The notes beneath the pieces were generated by a model. That model saw only the letters and a program-made list of their open reading frames with translations. It ran no database searches and was not told the DNA's origin. Of a DNA stretch of 64,000 nt, positions 21,667 to 33,959 are shown piece by piece. The DNA lies in the NCBI RefSeq assembly GCF_964204645.1, contig NC_134026.1:22524650-22588649 (forward strand). Direction: 5' to 3'. Each line of letters opens with the position of its first letter. Position 1 is the first letter of the stretch. The DNA comes from Tubulanus polymorphus (taxonomy: Eukaryota > Nemertea > Palaeonemertea > Tubulaniformes > Tubulanidae). The translations under genes and the position numbers were made by a program.

Positions 21667-23546
21667 ATGAAGGCGCGTTGGTGGTTTGCTCGGTTTGCTA
21701 TTTTAGCGTTGTTTGTAGCAGCCGTAATTGCTCAAGAAGATGATGAAGATGACGATGGCCAAGTGCATAAAAAGTACGATGTCTCGGACAAAGTGATTGT
21801 ATCCGCAAGAGTAGAGGTAAGTAGGCCTAATAGACTAATTAGCGCGCAAATGTGTAGTGTTAAGTACCGAAATATAACATCTGATGAAATTACTAAAATT
21901 AGTAAATGCATTGTTAACAATTTTCTTCAGAGTTGCGACGGATGATTATTGAATAGCCTTCCTAAAGTGAAGGCTTTCATATTTGCTGATGTTCCTCGAT
22001 AGTATCCTTCTTATCATTTTTATTTTCTTTCCTTTCTATTGATATGATTTTTAGTTTTCACATTTTTCTATTCTATTCTATTCTTATCTACTATTATTAC
22101 CTCTCTATTGACCTGAAGTTTTTTTCAGGGGCCTATAGCATAGTTTGCCACACCCGAAATCTGAGCATATGTTTAGGAAAAGCGAACGATTTTGGGTGTG
22201 TCTTACATAAGCAAGAGGCCTCCGAAATCATTTTAGTTTCGCTGTTTAAGTGTTGGTTAAGATTTTCTATTTTACTACTTCTTTCAAAGCTTTCTTTTCT
22301 TTTGTCTATTTTTCTTTATATCTTTTTCTTTACATTTTCCTTGTATTTTTTGGTTTTATATTTTACCTGCATATACGATAGACTCTGCTTCCATTTGGGC
22401 ATGTATAACCCAGGACATTCTAAGTGACAATGGGTCATGATCACTGATTAATTAAGTAGAAAAACTTTCAATATTTGGTCTGGGGAATGTGTAAGGTAAT
22501 CGGCTCAGTGGCAAGCAGAATCTAGGGTAATGCTTCTTATGTTACAATTGGAATGCTTAGAATTCCCTTTTTTATATTCCAGAGCTGCGGAGGATGACGA
22601 CTGAATCGCCTTCCACAAGTGAAGGCATTCATTTATCAAGATATTGAACATTAGTATCCTTAGAATAGTAACCAGTCAAATTTGCTTTTTTCAAGTCAGG
22701 TGTTGGAAAAAGGAAAAATTACAGATAGTGGGTAATGGCATAGAATTCATCCTGCTCGCATGAATGAAAAGTCATTTACTCGACGTCATAAGCAATCACA
22801 TTATGATTAGGTCTATTAAGGAGCAAGATTGCACAGACACTCTGAAGTGATGTGGTTTGACAGATACAATGGAACCTCATTGTAATGACTGAGGACATAA
22901 TGATTTATCAGTTATAGCAAACATGGTTCGAATTTTGTCCCAGTCAGGGCAATTTTTTCATTTTCATACTAGATACCACACACTATCGGCTATGATGGAC
23001 ATATTTTATGGTCCCTGGGGTTCATTGTAATGTGGTTCCACTGTTTGATTAATTATCAAAAGAATGAAATTATATTGACCTGAACAAATTTTAGTTCAAA
23101 ATTGATTGATTTCCCATTCTTTTGAACAATTAACACCGTGCATGAAGCCCACTCATAATCTGAATCCGCATGTTTTGAAAATTGTATCCTACATTCATTT
23201 AACTCACGACTTTGACTGTAAATGGATTGCGGTAGTAAAACCCTTGACAATTTTTCTAGCGAAAATGTTCAGTTCAAAACAGTTCCAGGTCTCGATCCTG
23301 TCATCTTTTTCTTGAATAAAGCAGGGGATAAAGTTGAGGTACGTTTTTTTATTAAGTCGCTTTTGATATGTTGATTAGCCACCTCACTTAAAAGCGATCA
23401 TTAAATGTAAACTTGTTATTGCTGTATTTCAGCGAGTCCTGTTGGCCGAGAAGAAAAGAGAAGAGTGTAATAAAGCACTGACGGATAAAGGCTTTAAAAT
23501 GACCAAACCTGAAGTACCATATGAGGAAGATAAAGAAGAGCTTTAA
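21667..23546 (+). CDS. SELENOM: Selenoprotein M, with two alternative selenocysteine exons
   Basis: Selenoprotein M is a thioredoxin-fold ER-lumen oxidoreductase with a CxxU redox motif. Exons: 21667-21816, then either 21931-22001 (2a) or 22583-22653 (2b), then 23260-23338 and 23433-23546. Using one exon 2 gives 137 residues, close to the vertebrate length of about 145. Residues 1-22 are a signal peptide (WWFARFAILALFVAAVIAQ), followed by an acidic stretch. With 2b the redox site reads SCGGU, where U is the TGA at residue 55, followed by RLNRLPQVKAFIYQDIEHY, matching the family's CGGU-x-LNxLxxVKAF block. The C-terminus KEEL is a KDEL-type ER retention signal. A SECIS element must lie in the 3' UTR, but I could not identify it by eye. 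The TGA is a recoded Sec codon rather than a lesion: splice sites, frame and sequence on both sides are intact, and conserved sequence continues after it. Confidence 0.9.
21931..22001 (+). other. SELENOM: Selenoprotein M alternative exon 2a (CDGU form)
   Basis: A 71-nt exon after a TTTTCTTCAG acceptor and before a GTATCC donor. It encodes SCDGU LLNSLPKVKAFIFADVPR plus two bases (TA) of a Tyr codon. Its phase and length equal exon 2b, and about 15 of 24 residues match. The TGA sits at the same codon. The active-site motif is CDGU instead of CGGU. Confidence 0.85.
22583..22653 (+). other. SELENOM: Selenoprotein M alternative exon 2b (CGGU form)
   Basis: A 71-nt exon after a TATATTCCAG acceptor and before a GTATCC donor, encoding SCGGU RLNRLPQVKAFIYQDIEH plus TA. 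It matches the canonical selenoprotein M redox motif. If 2a and 2b were both included, the joined TA+A would make a TAA stop at once, so the two are expected to be mutually exclusive. Confidence 0.88.
22868..23042. repeat. Short inverted-repeat (MITE-like) element in selenoprotein M intron
   Basis: The left end reads CAATGGAACCTCATTGTAATGA and the right end is its imperfect reverse complement (TTCATTGTAATGTGGTTCCACTG), about 175 bp in total. No coding potential. Boundaries are approximate. Confidence 0.6.
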
Positions 23547-26500
23547 AATCATTTCGTTTTAGTTTTAGTGCTCAATCATCATTTATATGTATACGTATTC
23601 AATTTTTCTTACCTTTACGCATTGTATTTGAATCATATAACTAATTAATATACCTCAAACCCTATACTGTTTTCTACATCGCAAAAACTGCTCTACGATA
23701 TTGTAGAGATTTATGTGTTTAATTTAACCTTAAAATGATTGAAGTGTTAATTTAGTGCGTGTAACCAGATGAATTTTTTCCATTTTATACACGATAAAAC
23801 GTGCTTTTGCGATATACCAATACTTGATCTGGATCTTGCTGATACCTATAGTGAGGTTTCTTTTTTCTAAATGGATTGCTCATTATCGAATGAGGAATTT
23901 GTTGGTCACAACTCAAGATAGACTGGAAGTCAGCACGCGTACCGCAGTATGGGTTTGGTTTAACCCTAATATGCGGTACTCTAGCTTCAGTATATATCTC
24001 ATTCTACGTGTCAAACACTTAGATTGAGAGTGGTCTGAGATCCGTGCTCTATTGTGCTAAAAAATCGTTAGCAAGCACAGCTGGTTATTTTAGCTGGATC
24101 CATCACCGAATAAGATCGTGTACACTGACATGTATATCACAGCTGGTGCTGGAAGACAATGAAACTGTATGTCAGTAAATTCATATCCTGCAATATACTA
24201 ATTATACTATTTTTTAACACCTGTTATCATTCAACACGTCATCCTTAAATCAATACACATCTTAATACACATAAATTTGCAGTTAAACAGGCCAGTTTTA
24301 ACTTTAAACAAGAAGGTAATTCAACTAAATCAGTGGAGTTAACCCAGAAAAATTAAGTTAAAACTGGCCATCATTTCAGCGACTAGGTACAAGTCAATAC
24401 TTGAACACTAATATGTTTATCATATAGAAATTGTTTGCTCACCAAACATGTATTTACTGATCAAGTCCGTATTCTTATCCCGGAATGTTTCTCTTCCATC
24501 ATCCTAGTGGAATGTGTTAGTGGTTATCTCAATTGTATGGTTCATTTATGATGGGTAGATGGTGGCATTGTTGAGAAAATCCTCTCCGACTTTAACTAAG
24601 TTTAATGCATCGTTGTCAATGATTAATTGAAAGCTGATTGTATGATTTTGTTCATCGAAATATTGCAAAATATGATGGACATTTGATGAAAATTAATAGC
24701 AGCCGTTCAGTTATCTTTACAATAATGATCAATTGCTTTGTATTAGATCGCACGACTTGGATTTTACAAGCCATAAATTTATTTTTTTGGTTAATCATCT
24801 TATGATCTCACCATTTCCTGTACTCTATCTATCATCAAGTCTAACTACTATCAATGACTTTTGAAGTCATGGCAATTATGTTATATGCAAGAAGATTTTC
24901 GATTGAATGAATAAATTCTTATGAAAATTATATTTCAGTTATCTTGGTTAATCTTTACTTCCATTGTACTCCACAGTGCATTCCAAAAGTTACTTCAACA
25001 TTTGACTCCCCTTGATGGGGAGAACAAAAAGCTGGGTACCCTAATTCAATGTATTATAAGGAGATGTGTTATATGAGAATGCTGACAATTATCAAATATC
25101 ACGACCATGAATTGAAACTTTTATGCACATATAACCATGAGGACTGATGAGACTAAGATGGCTGCCGATTGACTGATCATGGCATTCTGATATGTTAAAG
25201 CATAGAACTACAATGGAAGGGAAGGCCTTTCGTTATAGTTCTATGGTTAAAGGTTCCTTCCCAATATATACCCATCACAAATTTCGATGAATAGTAATCT
25301 ACAGGTCTTAGAATTCAAGCCAAAAATTACCTTTTTGGACTCAAAAAAGGAGGTCACAGGACAATCGTCTTGTGTCAAGTAAATCCAAATGTGATGATGG
25401 GCCCGGGGGGGGGATACATATACATACGGAACATCAAGAAAATTGATCGGGCATCTTCAAAATTTCAAACATAGTCGGGCATCTTGCATCCGATTGGCGC
25501 AGTTTTGGGCTGTAGAAGTAGTATCTAGGGTAGATAACGTAGAAACCAAATCAAGACAATTCATTGAAGCGTCTTCAAAACTTCCCAAAATAACTGGATT
25601 GTTCCCTTTTTGTCCACCTGTCGTTCCATAGTCCATAGATGGACGAAAAATGAACGCAATAGCCTGCTGAGACTAGGCCAAAGTGGGCTAAAATGGAATT
25701 GTATTCTACTCATTGATCATGTTAATTTATGTATCAATAATACAGCGTATTTTATCAGATCCTCATATATCTCCAGACATGCCCGATTCTAGTTACTTTT
25801 GAGACTGCATGGTTATCGTTTCATTATTCAACAAAAATAAGATGAATCCTAAATTTGCAGCACTTTCTATTTAGGGAAAATGTCCACATGAGGAAAATCC
25901 TTGAGAAGTCAACAAGAATGGCTAAAAGATTTTATGAAATGCTGGAATTCCAATTTATTAATTTTCTTCATAAAATTAACTTATTGAAACATTTTATTCA
26001 TCTCCTTTTCGTGAATATTATCACCATCAAGCATCTACGTTATCAGTGAACTGTACATCATTGTATTATTATCCACACGGTAAACATGCTCTTTGTTTTA
26101 CTTTTAAATATAATAATAACATACAAAGAATGTAGTGATGAGAGAGCAATTGCTAATGACATAACAAATTTTGTAAATTCACACATTGATAAACATACAT
26201 CGTGTACGAACCCTACCTATTTTTGCAACATTTTTCAATTAAGCATGAATTTAATTTCACATTTTATTAAATAGGGTCATATTATGTACAATACTTTTTA
26301 ATAGTAGTTAGCAAATTTCCATGCATTTGCATTTATCGATTTATATAAGACCAAGCATCTATGAAGAAAGCATCGCCATTGCATGGGCCACTGCTGTTAA
26401 CTACACGGTTTCCGATTCCATCCTGGATGAACATGTACACATCATACTTTAACTCGCACAAAGAGAATCAGTGGTGCCAGTTGGTGTAGCTTTAAGGTCT

Positions 26501-27516
26501 AGATATTCAACATTTTATTATTTAACTAAAGCCTAAGTTGCCAAACGAGGCTACTGCGTGCCAGGCTGCGTGCACCTGATTTTCTAGTTAGGCTTAACAA
26601 AAAATTCTAGGTTCGTTGTTCGGGACGTTGATATCCTTTCGTACATTGTTCATATTAAATGTTAAGCGTTCAATCATTTCCAAGGAAAACTAACTTACAA
26701 ACCATGTTTATTACTACAACGTATTCAAAATATTTTCACTTCACCATTAGATTACGAAAAATGCTGTATTCATGTAGATATACATGTATATTGTATTACT
26801 TAAAGCACCACAATGCTAACACCATTCAATTGGCATTTGCAATATAATGAGATGTCGTAAGATCAATCAGAACACATGTTCTAAGTCAGCCACAAAGAAA
26901 CACTCACACTGCATTGTAAAAGCAGAACCTTTTACATTTCTACATTCGTTATCAAGATGTTTGTCATGTATATGAATTCAAGTTACGAGAGCGTGGAGAC
27001 AGAAATGTAACTACAGAAATGTAACTTGCTGAGGGTTTTAGCCGTACGTGACAAGAAATCTTACAACAGATTCGATTGAGAATAAGGTTAAAATATACTT
27101 GTACCACTGAATATCAAGCAATGTAAGTTTCGTTTACATCCATGATGACGCCAATACACGCATGCTTAGGGCGAGAGAACACTGCTGCTAGTTATATTGT
27201 TTATTCATTTCATTGATATTATGATATTGGTAATAATAATGTTAGAAGTGTTGTGGCGCAGACATGTCAAAGGTACAAAAAATCTCGATGATGATTGTTA
27301 CAAAGGCCTGATAGTTCTGGAGATGGTAAGATAGATAGTAAATTGATGATACAGACAGAGATGATAAGAAAATCATAATAATCATATCGAGTTCAGAAAC
27401 AAAACAAATTTCTCAGAAATCTCTGCACAAAATAATGTCATTATTATTAACAATACACAAGCTCAAAACACCTTGTTTTTTGTACACAGTACGTTACGAT
27501 AATTTGATGAATTTCA
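23547..27516. other. Convergent intergenic region, 4 kb, long 3' UTRs and repeats
   Basis: AT-rich DNA between the 3' ends of selenoprotein M (+) and RAD23 (-). An AATAAA near 24908 could end a long selenoprotein M 3' UTR; a TTTATT near 27200 could serve RAD23. A 15-bp inverted-repeat element lies at 24290-24369, a stem TGCTAA/TTAGCA around 24051-24070, and a G-run near 25402-25412. A segment at about 25443-25680 resembles 29280-29460. No gene was recognised, and the required SECIS was not found by eye. Confidence 0.5.
24290..24369. repeat. 80-bp inverted-repeat element (GGCCAGTTTTAACTT ends)
   Basis: Perfect 15-bp terminal inverted repeats at 24290-24304 and 24355-24369 flank 50 bp with GAGTTAACCC. 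The design resembles the GTTCCACAG palindromic family at 20049-20272, but the ends differ. Confidence 0.75.
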
Positions 27517-30500
27517 TCAGCTCCTCTCTTCAAAGTTGCCATCGTCTTGCAGGATAAAATTTATCGCCAATTCTTCGTTCTTGTCGCATGCGAAATATGC
27601 CTGGATACAAACATCTTCCGGAAATCCCAAACTAACCATCTAAAATCGCGGAATGAAAAACATGACAAAACAATGTTTCAAAAAAATGTTTATTTTTAGG
27701 ACATTTTTATGTTTACACATAGATCTGTAAGGGACGAAATATGTGTCAAATCCTAATAATTATACGCCTTGCACTGAAATAATAGAGTCAACAGTACTTT
27801 TTTTTCAAGTTTATAAAATTTTCATTGAAATGTAATGTGTACTGACCATTAAACTTTTCAGTAACACAGCTATTTTTGGATTTTTTGGATAAGGTTCCCA
27901 ATAACTAATTACATTACAGTTTCAAACACCCGAATTGAAATACACAGTATTGATTACTCACGCGATCAATGGCAGCTTTTTCGGTCGGAGTAACTTGAAT
28001 CGTTTCAAAACCAGGCGCGGGAGGTGCAGCTTCAGACATGTCGGCTGGTATGCTAGCGCTGTCCGCATTCAACATTTCAATAAACTGTTCTTGATTCTGG
28101 GTGATTAACTGCAAAAATACAAACATATACATGTATACCAAATCTCAGCTCAAATTTACACAATGAATTGAATTGATAAAATGGCAATGAAGATGATATT
28201 AAGCATCACGGATATTTTGCTGTTTTTGAATTATTTGACGGGAGAAACAAACAGAAACTCACTTGTAATAACTCGGGATTCGATTGGCCGATACTTTGAA
28301 GGAGCATTGGTAAATTTTCTGGGTTAGATTGAACCATTCTTCTCATCGTCTGAAACTGGGGTAGATTTAGTAAGAAACCAAGCTGACCCATACCTGTAAT
28401 AGGAAAAATAAAAGCATTTACATTGTAATCAGAAGTTAAGCAAACGAACCAGAGTAAAAACTATTGATAATTGATACTCTAGCAGAATTTTGTGAACCTA
28501 ACCCCACAACACAAGGATTTTGTCAAGGATTCCAGGGACACCATACCAACTTGGAAGGTGGTTTGAAATGACCTTGACATTCACCACAGTAATAGACCAT
28601 GTCATAATTTACGGAATTGAATCACGAATCACACCACCTCAACAGAAAGGAGGTTTCGGACTCTCCAAAAGGTCACGTGACCAATGATATAGCACAATTG
28701 GAGGCCAACGGATTCCTCAATTCGATAAAAAGTACAATCGTCCAATTTTCCATGAAATATTCGATAAAGGACCATGGATCCAGTAGGATCAAATGAGTAC
28801 GGTTTACTTTTGAGCAGAAAAATCGAATTGTTATGGGATTTGCAATACGTATAAAGATGAAATCTTGGTAAACATCAACACTAGTAAGCAGGTTCAACTA
28901 TGATGATATATACATGCTCATGTAAAACCGGTAGGTTTGACTCACTAGCATGTGGCTAAACAATCAATGCAATATTTGTTCAATATACATTGAACTTGGA
29001 TATTGAAGGGCTCTCCCAGTGACATCAAGCACCGATTAGTAGAATGGGGAAAAATTCATTGAAATTTTGCTCATTTTCTCCCAATACTTCCGAATGGCAA
29101 ACAGCTGACAGACGAAAATTTCCATTCTAATTCTAACACCGAATTCCCTCCTGACCACAAAATATCAGCTTTGTATATCCAGTGACTACAATATGTGTGA
29201 CGAAGAGCTAACAGAAAGTTACTCTCAGAACCATTCTATAAGGATAAACACTGTTGATCCAAAAAAAGAATATGCTAGAGTGTTGATATTGCCGATCCAA
29301 ATTGAGCGCAATTTGGCCGTCTTGATTTTGATCTGGGCTACAGATGCATCTAGGGTAATACATATAAACCAAATATCTAGACCATATATCAAAGTGCAAT
29401 GAAAACTTCCCAAAGAAACTAGATCCTGTCCACAGAAGGACGAACAAAACAATAGCTAATAAATAAAATCAAGCCATTGATTTGAAATGGTTACCTCCGC
29501 CTCCTCCACCTTGTGCAGCTGCAGGTGTACTTGCAGCAGCTGGTGTACTGGAAGGTTGAGATGATGCCCGTTGACTGCCAGTGGCTGGTGCTGCGGCAGC
29601 CGGGGGTTGCCCCGCTTCCGGTGCGGCAACAGGTACAGCTGGAGCTTCAGGTGCAACAGTTGGTATATTTCCCTAGAAAAATCATATAATCCATTTTACA
29701 CTGATTATATTGAGTGAATATTAGGAAATCAGTACGTAACTGTACTTACCATACACAGATATTCGACTGCTCGGTCAGGATTATTAAAACTAGCTCTCAA
29801 CGCCCGTACCACCAATTCTCGTTGGAATCCCATGCTCATTATTTCTGTAACAGTATTCTCGTATGCGCTTCCAGTCACTAGTGCACTCTCCGCATTGACT
29901 ATTTCACCAGTATCACTACCAGCCACTTCATCAGTTGTGCTGTAGAAAAAATGCGAATCTCATTAAAGACCAATAATAACATATAGGCAGTGAACATCTG
30001 CAACCTAGTAACTCACCACACTCAAGTCTGCTAACTTCGTAGCTCATAAATTTGTATATTCATTAATCATTTTTATCTTTAAATTACCTTTCACTTTCTG
30101 TTTATTTTCCCTGGTCAACTCACAACTTAATTCATAATAATCATTTGTATTGTAACTTAATTCCTTATAGTATTTTTAAGTTGACGATCTCTAGCACTTC
30201 ATAACAGTGAGTCATACAACAATATTGATATATTGATTATTTGTAGTGTACACAACACCAGTCATCATTCTCTTGTGACCTGTATTGTCTAGAGATGTAT
30301 GTTACACGCACTTTTAACTGTTTGAAACCAAATACTTCGATTTCAAGAAAAAATATTTGATTCTGGATCCGGGAAGCAGTCAATGCACTATAGGGTAAAA
30401 GAATTAGCAAAACTTTGCAGTCACATATCTTGTATTAATTCGTATGAAAATTGCTACAAATTAAAAGGAATTGACTTTACTATTTGTAATAACAAAAACA

Positions 30501-32448
30501 ATTTACCTTAGAAACAACTAAAACATTTCTACATGATTACTGCACTGGCCTGCCGTATTAAAACTATCCTAATAATACAATTTTCTTACATTGCAGATGC
30601 AGCTGTACCAGTCGCACCGGTAGCCGAGGCTGGCTTATCTTCTTCTTTTGCTTCCGTTTCCATCGGGTCATCTTTTTTCGGTTCAGGCTGACTCGCAGCA
30701 GGAGTTTCAGCGGCAGGTTGCGGAGCCGCTGCTGCAGCTGGGGCAGTAGATGTCGATTCCATACTCTCTGCTGCAGGCTTGGGCGTCGCTTTCGGCTAGA
30801 ATGAATCAACATACTTTATTCAAAACAATTTTTCCGTGAAAATTCCTAAACAACAGAGTACTACGTAGTTGCTTAGTTTATGTTAGATATAAGTTTTGAC
30901 TACCAGATAGGCAGATATGAATTGAGAAATGAATACTAGCAAGTATTGTTCAAAAACCTATGGTATAGTAAGATTAATCAGGCTTTTCCTGGCTTTACTT
31001 CAAATTCCATGATTTACCTGGCCAGAGCTACAAAATATTCATTTCAGGCTTTTTTGGATCGCTATTAACATTTCAGGTTCTATAAATCCCAGCCGAGGAT
31101 GAGCAATGGAAGCAGTAAATGATCTCAAGGATAAAAGAACTAATCAGGGGTGGTTTTATGGACCGCGTGCTAGGATTAAGTCGTCTATAGATAATCATTC
31201 TCTGTGGCTACTATACAGTACATGAAATCGCTCAATCAATATGAACTACGTATGAATTGATATTTCCATTTCTTCCCATTTACCTTTGCCACCATTACAA
31301 CAATGAAGTTCTTTTCATCAATTTTGTATTCCGATATGATTTTGTCATCTTCAAGAATTCGACCTACAAAAAATACCCTGTACATTACATTTTTTAAAAT
31401 CATGATCAAGCTAACAATGACAGACCCGGCAGCTTTAGAAATGAACTGATAACAAATTTTAATGCAGGTTACAAAATTACCTGGCTGATTAGAGAAGAAA
31501 CAATGTGGGCCCCTATTATTTAATTTTTGCTTATCATCTCAAAGGTCTAAGAACCCCTGCATCAGTTTTGACCCAAGAGACATTTCATTCAAACTGAAAT
31601 TGTTTCAAAAAGCATGGATCAAGGGAATCTATTAGGTACCAAACCAAAAAAGAAACGTACCAGCATAGATCAACTTTTGACCGCCAACAGGAAAATCATT
31701 TCCACGCTCAGATGCGATTTTCTCTTTCAAATCTTTGACCTAGAAATAATACAATGTAATAATATCATTAAAGCAAACACCAGGTATAAAATGTTACGCA
31801 ATTTCAGGTTAGGCCTAAGGCATGTAATGATGCTTTTTCTGATTGGATAGCGATTCATTCTGCTCAGGAGGTTAAAGTTGAAGGGAGTAAATTTCTTAGA
31901 AGGCTTAATTAAAAACTAGTTGGCATGCTTTGATGCGATTTTTAGTGCGACATTTCCACTTTTGACTTTTTACACAAAGGCTCAATCAATTTACAAACAA
32001 GTTAGGAATTAGGGGCCTATCTTAGTGTCATCCGTCTCACCTTGCGCTTTAAGGTACGGACACTAACTCAGAAAAATTTTGATTTTGGTCCCAACCGGGG
32101 CACTTAAACTATAATAACAGGGACAGATTTTCAAATTTGGATCATTTTATCAAATCGACTATTCCATAAATTTTCTGTACTAAAATTGGGTACGTTCATT
32201 GGATTAGACCAGCAAAATCTCTAAAAATATATGATCAGCACTATTATAAGACGGGGAATTTGCCCTGCCTCCCCATTACGGGCACATGTGTAGTGGCGAT
32301 TGGCGATTCCCAATTTTCAAATATGCCTGGTTAGTGGTGAATTGCAAAATTCGAGATGTCTCCCCACCACACCGCCGCATACCTTCGCCGTCTCTTCTAT
32401 TTCAATTTTGAACGTCTTCTGTTGAAGGGTTTTCAGTGTGATGAGCAT
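27517..32448 (-). CDS. RAD23: UV excision repair protein RAD23 homologue
   Basis: RAD23 delivers ubiquitinated cargo to the proteasome and stabilises XPC in nucleotide excision repair. Coding exons on the minus strand: 32383-32448, 31661-31739, 31284-31363, 30590-30795, 29750-29939, 29495-29672, 28263-28393, 27962-28108 and 27517-27639. All phases agree and give 399 residues (human RAD23B 409, RAD23A 363). Domains in order: ubiquitin-like 1-75 ([43 protein letters not shown]); an Ala/Pro/Thr-rich linker; UBA1 about 166-206 ([30 protein letters not shown]); a second Ala/Pro/Gln linker; XPC-binding/STI1-like about 270-325 ([29 protein letters not shown]); and UBA2 about 347-393 ([33 protein letters not shown]). 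The order UBL-UBA-STI1-UBA is diagnostic. The start ATG matches the family N-terminus. Confidence 0.95.
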
Positions 32449-33071
32449 ATTGTCGTTTTGTTGCTCAATTAAAAACGATCGAAATGGGTTCAGCTCGCGG
32501 CACCGCTTACAGAATAGAGCAATTTACATTAATTTATCACTCGAAAATTCGAGCCGACTTGGCCGTCCTACGATCGCCGCCATTAAATGTGACGTCATCA
32601 TCGAAGCGGGTTCGAATCCCACCATAATCCTAGGCGACTACGAAGCGTCAGTGACGCGGGAACTTTTGAAATTTACTAATTTCTGTGAACAGCTAAAAAT
32701 CGCAGAAAAGGGCATAGAATTTCACTTGATGTAAAAGAAATTTGGACTGTGTGAAAATGAATCTAGCTTTCTATGGCACAGGAAATAAATCTTACCAGAG
32801 GCCTACAAAATTCATTTTCCAAGACTGAGCATCACGAAATGTTAATTATATTCCTGCCGATTCATGTTTCATGATTCCACCTCTATAGTAGCCTTCTGGT
32901 GACATTATATCAATAATTAACTCGGGGAAAAAAGATTTATTTATTTCAAAATATTTATTGAATTTTTATTTTCAGATCATAGCACAAAAATTAAAATAAA
33001 CACCACCGGTTAATTATTTACAAATAAAACGATTTAACTGTGCGTCCTTTCGTTGCGCAGTAGGCCTACGT
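32449..33071. other. Spacer between RAD23 and linker histone genes
   Basis: About 620 bp holding the RAD23 promoter and 5' UTR and the linker histone 3' UTR. TTTATT motifs (minus-strand poly-A signals) occur around 32936-32958. A T-arm-like GGGTTCGAATCCC lies near 32610 but no complete tRNA can be folded around it. Confidence 0.5.
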
Positions 33072-33959
33072 TCATTTCTTCGCCCTTGCTGCTTTAGCCT
33101 TCTGTAAAAGAAAATCGATTAACGTTATTTTGCAAATTGGCATAATACATTAATAGGGCTATTATAGCTGAAAATTGCTCACTGACCGCTTTCGATGGCG
33201 TCTTCTTGGGACTTCTCTTTGTTCCTCGTTTCGCTGCCGTTGTCTTAGAATCCGCTTTTTTGGTTTTAGTAGTTTTACTTTTACCGTCGGCGGCAGCTTT
33301 ATTGGCCGTTTTCTTCGTACCGGTAGCCTTCGTCGGGGTGGCTATCTTTTTTGTTGTTTTTGCTTTAGTTGCTTTTACTGTAGCTTTCACCGTGACCTTC
33401 TTTGCTATTGGTTTCTTACCGGATCCCTCTTCATCGTTCTTCGGTTTCGGCGATTTTTTAGCTTTGGCTTCTTTCGTAATCTTTACCACTTGTTTCTTCT
33501 TAGCTGCAATCGATTTCGGTTTCGGTTTGCTGGCTACTTTTTCCTGTTTTGCTAATTCCGCCTTCACAATTTTGATCCTTCCGCTTAAACTAGTAGGATT
33601 GTCTGCCTGGGTTTTAGGCCGGGAAAGTACGCCACTTTCAAGACCTGAAAAAAAGACAATTGTTCAATTCATTACAAATATATCATATGTTTCAATAATG
33701 TCCCACTAACATAAACAATATCAAATTCAAACCATTTACCTTTGGTTAAGGCTCTCTTAATACGGTGTTTTACGAAGGAGGGATCAATACCATGTTGTTT
33801 GACCAGGTAATCTTTAATGAAATTCACTGATGCTCCCTTCGGATCGTCATTATGCCGGATGGCTTCGATCATCATTTTCAGCGTATCCGGACCGCTAGAA
33901 CGCTTCGGTTTCGGTGGAGATGCATGGACACTTTTTTCAGAATCACTTGAGTCACCCAT
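33072..33959 (-). CDS. Linker histone H1, oocyte/embryonic-type-like
   Basis: Linker histones bind nucleosome entry/exit DNA. Coding exons on the minus strand: 33740-33959, 33187-33644 and 33072-33101, in phase, 235 residues. Residues 24-100 form an H15 globular domain (TLKMMIEAIRHNDDPKGASV, NFIKDYLVKQ, FVKHRIKRALTKGLESGVLS). It continues into SLSGRIKIVKA and a Lys/Ala/Thr-rich tail with repeated KATKAKTTKK-like blocks. The block ALTKGLESGVLSRP is closer to the H1.8/H1oo/B4 oocyte class than to somatic H1, which has LVSKGxLVQTKG there. Replication-type H1 genes normally lack introns; two introns and downstream TTTATT signals suggest a polyadenylated, replication-independent transcript. The donor of the middle exon (GTCAGT) is unusual but acceptable. 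The gene is head-to-head with the MAM/LDLa gene, 975 bp between starts. Confidence 0.87.

Noticed and set aside
21931-22653. In-frame TGA codons taken as pseudogene lesions
   Set aside because: Both occur at the family's selenocysteine position within CxGU, with intact splice sites and conserved sequence after the stop; recoding explains them better.
25075-25190. Candidate SECIS around ATGAGGACTGATGAG
   Set aside because: The core quartet can be placed but neither helix I nor helix II pairs over the required length.
32580-32640. A tRNA gene around GGGTTCGAATCCC
   Set aside because: Only the T-arm looks right; no matching acceptor stem, D-arm or anticodon arm can be placed upstream.
33175-33709. 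Plus-strand open frames rich in Phe, Val and Leu
   Set aside because: They are the antisense of the Lys/Ala/Thr-rich linker histone tail.
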